From the NCBI RefSeq assembly GCF_016599855.1, contig NZ_CP067041.1, positions 186,001 to 250,000 on the forward strand: a stretch of 64,000 nt of DNA, in the 5' to 3' direction. The position numbers were made by a program, and so were the translations under genes. Positions within the stretch are counted from its first letter, which is position 1. The number at the start of each line of letters is the position of its first letter. The stretch comes from Bradyrhizobium diazoefficiens. GTDB lineage: Bacteria; Pseudomonadota; Alphaproteobacteria; Rhizobiales; Xanthobacteraceae. This document shows positions 62,891 through 64,000 of this stretch, in pieces. A model generated the notes under the pieces. It saw only the letters and a program-made list of their open reading frames with translations, searched no databases and was not told where the DNA came from.

Positions 62891-64000
62891 ATGACGACGA
62901 TCGCCCCGGATGTGCGCATGGCCGGCGCGCTGCGGACTTATCCGCCGCGTGCCGCTGTCATCAGCTGGATCTTCTTCGACTGGGCCGCGCAGCCTTATTT
63001 CACGCTGATCACGACCTTCGTGTTCGCACCCTATTTTGCCACCAGCATCGCGCCAGATCCCGCCACTGGCCAATCGCTCTGGGGTTTTGCAATGGCTGCC
63101 GCGGGTATGGCGATTGCGCTGTTGTCGCCCGTGCTCGGCGCCATCGCGGACGCCTCGGGGCGCCGCAAGCCATGGATCGCCGCGTTCGGTGCGGTTCTGG
63201 TGCTGGCCTCCTGCGCGCTGTGGATCGGCAAGCCCGGCGACCCCGCTATTATCCCGCCGCTGCTCACCGCGGTCGCGCTTGCCAGCGTCGGCGCGGAATT
63301 CGCCACCGTCTTCAACAACGCGATGATGCCGACCCTGGTGCCGCCGGAGCGCATCGGCCGGCTCTCCGGCACCGGCTGGGCCACCGGTTACATCGGCGGC
63401 ATCGTCAGCCTCATCATCGTGCTCGGCTTCCTCGCCGCCAATCCCGAGACCGGGCGCACGCTGCTGGGCTTCACGCCGCTGTTCGGGCTCGATCCCGCCA
63501 CGCATCAGGGCGATCGCGCCGCCGGCCCGTTGACCGGATTGTGGTTCATCATCTTCGTGACTCCGATGTTTTTGTTCACGCCGGATTATCCGGCGAAGCG
63601 TCCGGTGCGCGAGGCGCTGCACGAAGGCCTGGCCGATCTGAGGCGATCGCTGAAGGATTTGCCGCAGCAGAAATCGCTTGCTGCGTTTCTGCTCGCGAAC
63701 ATGATCTACACCGACGGTCTGGTCTCGCTGTTCGCCTTCGGCGGCATCTATGCCGCAGGCACTTTTGGCTGGCACACGGTCCAGATCGGCACATTCGGCA
63801 TTATCCTCGCCATCGCCGGCACCTTTGGCGCATGGCTTGGCGGCAAGCTCGACGATCTTCTCGGTCCGAAGCGCGTCATCGCCGGCAGCATGCTGATCCT
63901 GCTGCTCTCGGTGGCAGCGATTCTTCTCGTCGGCAAGGATAGCGTCCTGTTCGTCAAGGTCGCGCCGCCCGAGCCGGGCGGGCGGCTGTTCGCCGCTGCC
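62891..64000 (+). CDS. MFS transporter, UMF1/Atg22-like (partial)
   Basis: The first 370 residues of a major-facilitator protein; the window edge cuts it. It starts MTTIAPDVRMAGAL. The motif FFDWAAQPYFTLITTFVFAPYF and ASGRRKPW in loop 2-3 match the UMF1 (vacuole-effluxer-like) branch. About ten helices are visible. Substrate unknown. GAGGA lies before the ATG. Divergent from ggt. Confidence 0.9.
   Translation, partial: MTTIAPDVRMAGALRTYPPRAAVISWIFFDWAAQPYFTLITTFVFAPYFATSIAPDPATGQSLWGFAMAAAGMAIALLSPVLGAIADASGRRKPWIAAFGAVLVLASCALWIGKPGDPAIIPPLLTAVALASVGAEFATVFNNAMMPTLVPPERIGRLSGTGWATGYIGGIVSLIIVLGFLAANPETGRTLLGFTPLFGLDPATHQGDRAAGPLTGLWFIIFVTPMFLFTPDYPAKRPVREALHEGLADLRRSLKDLPQQKSLAAFLLANMIYTDGLVSLFAFGGIYAAGTFGWHTVQIGTFGIILAIAGTFGAWLGGKLDDLLGPKRVIAGSMLILLLSVAAILLVGKDSVLFVKVAPPEPGGRLFAAA

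Overview
The window is GC-rich alphaproteobacterial chromosome of Bradyrhizobium type (Rhizobiales, Nitrobacteraceae). This is inferred from gene order and protein character: the secB-dnaQ-coaE-maf-PPSR block, the hemJ-rho-mnmE-mnmG-rsmG-parA-parB block, a CenR-like regulator, and the imperfect palindromic repeats typical of that group. No database search was possible. There is no prophage, insertion sequence or CRISPR array.

Layout. 0.1-6.4 kb: hslU, an unknown membrane protein, the timA-mltA-smr operon (minus strand) and secB. 6.4-9.2 kb: dnaQ, coaE, maf and the PEP-synthase/PPDK regulator, all minus strand. 9.2-9.65 kb: a non-coding divergent region that I predict to be the chromosomal replication origin. 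It has four GANTC (CcrM) sites in 49 bp, an AT-rich palindrome, weak DnaA boxes and a CtrA-like site. 9.65-18 kb: hemJ, rho, mnmE, mnmG, rsmG, parA and parB, all plus strand, with three near-perfect parS sites. 18-23 kb: leuS-lptE-holA (minus). 22.6-25.4 kb: two convergent diguanylate cyclases with overlapping stop codons. 25.5-28.2 kb: PLP homeostasis protein, L,D-transpeptidase, CenR-like response regulator and a stand-alone cNMP-binding protein. 28.2-33.8 kb: dapC-like aminotransferase, ftsK, lolA-like and exonuclease III (minus), with a full CtrA box upstream. 34-40 kb: two glnK-amtB operons flanking a divergent clpP and an ArsR-SRPBCC pair. 40.3-44.9 kb: GYF-domain membrane protein, tesB, ubiH-family hydroxylase, a Trm112-like protein and a TetR/membrane-protein pair with twin operators.

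45.1-49.8 kb is the most interesting accessory region. It encodes a secreted PepSY-like protein, a di-haem cytochrome b561, an outer-membrane beta-barrel protein with an N-terminal coiled coil, an exported FMN-binding protein with a GAT flavinylation motif, ApbE flavin transferase, and a four-helix DUF4405-like membrane protein with four histidines. Together they look like an envelope electron-transfer system built on a covalently flavinylated protein, with TTAGAA/TTCTAA motifs upstream that resemble iron-control elements.

49.8-64 kb: Lon-substrate-domain protein, CnoX-like thioredoxin, tRNA-Gly(GCC), a small islet with a frameshifted AbiEii-like nucleotidyltransferase, an epimerase, a PQQ-type sugar dehydrogenase with its di-haem cytochrome c, ketopantoate reductase, a DsbA-fold isomerase, a MATE transporter, a DUF2239 protein divergent from a glutathione S-transferase, gamma-glutamyltranspeptidase, and an MFS transporter cut by the window edge.

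Several families of imperfect palindromic intergenic repeats recur, including two 125-bp inverted copies 31 kb apart.
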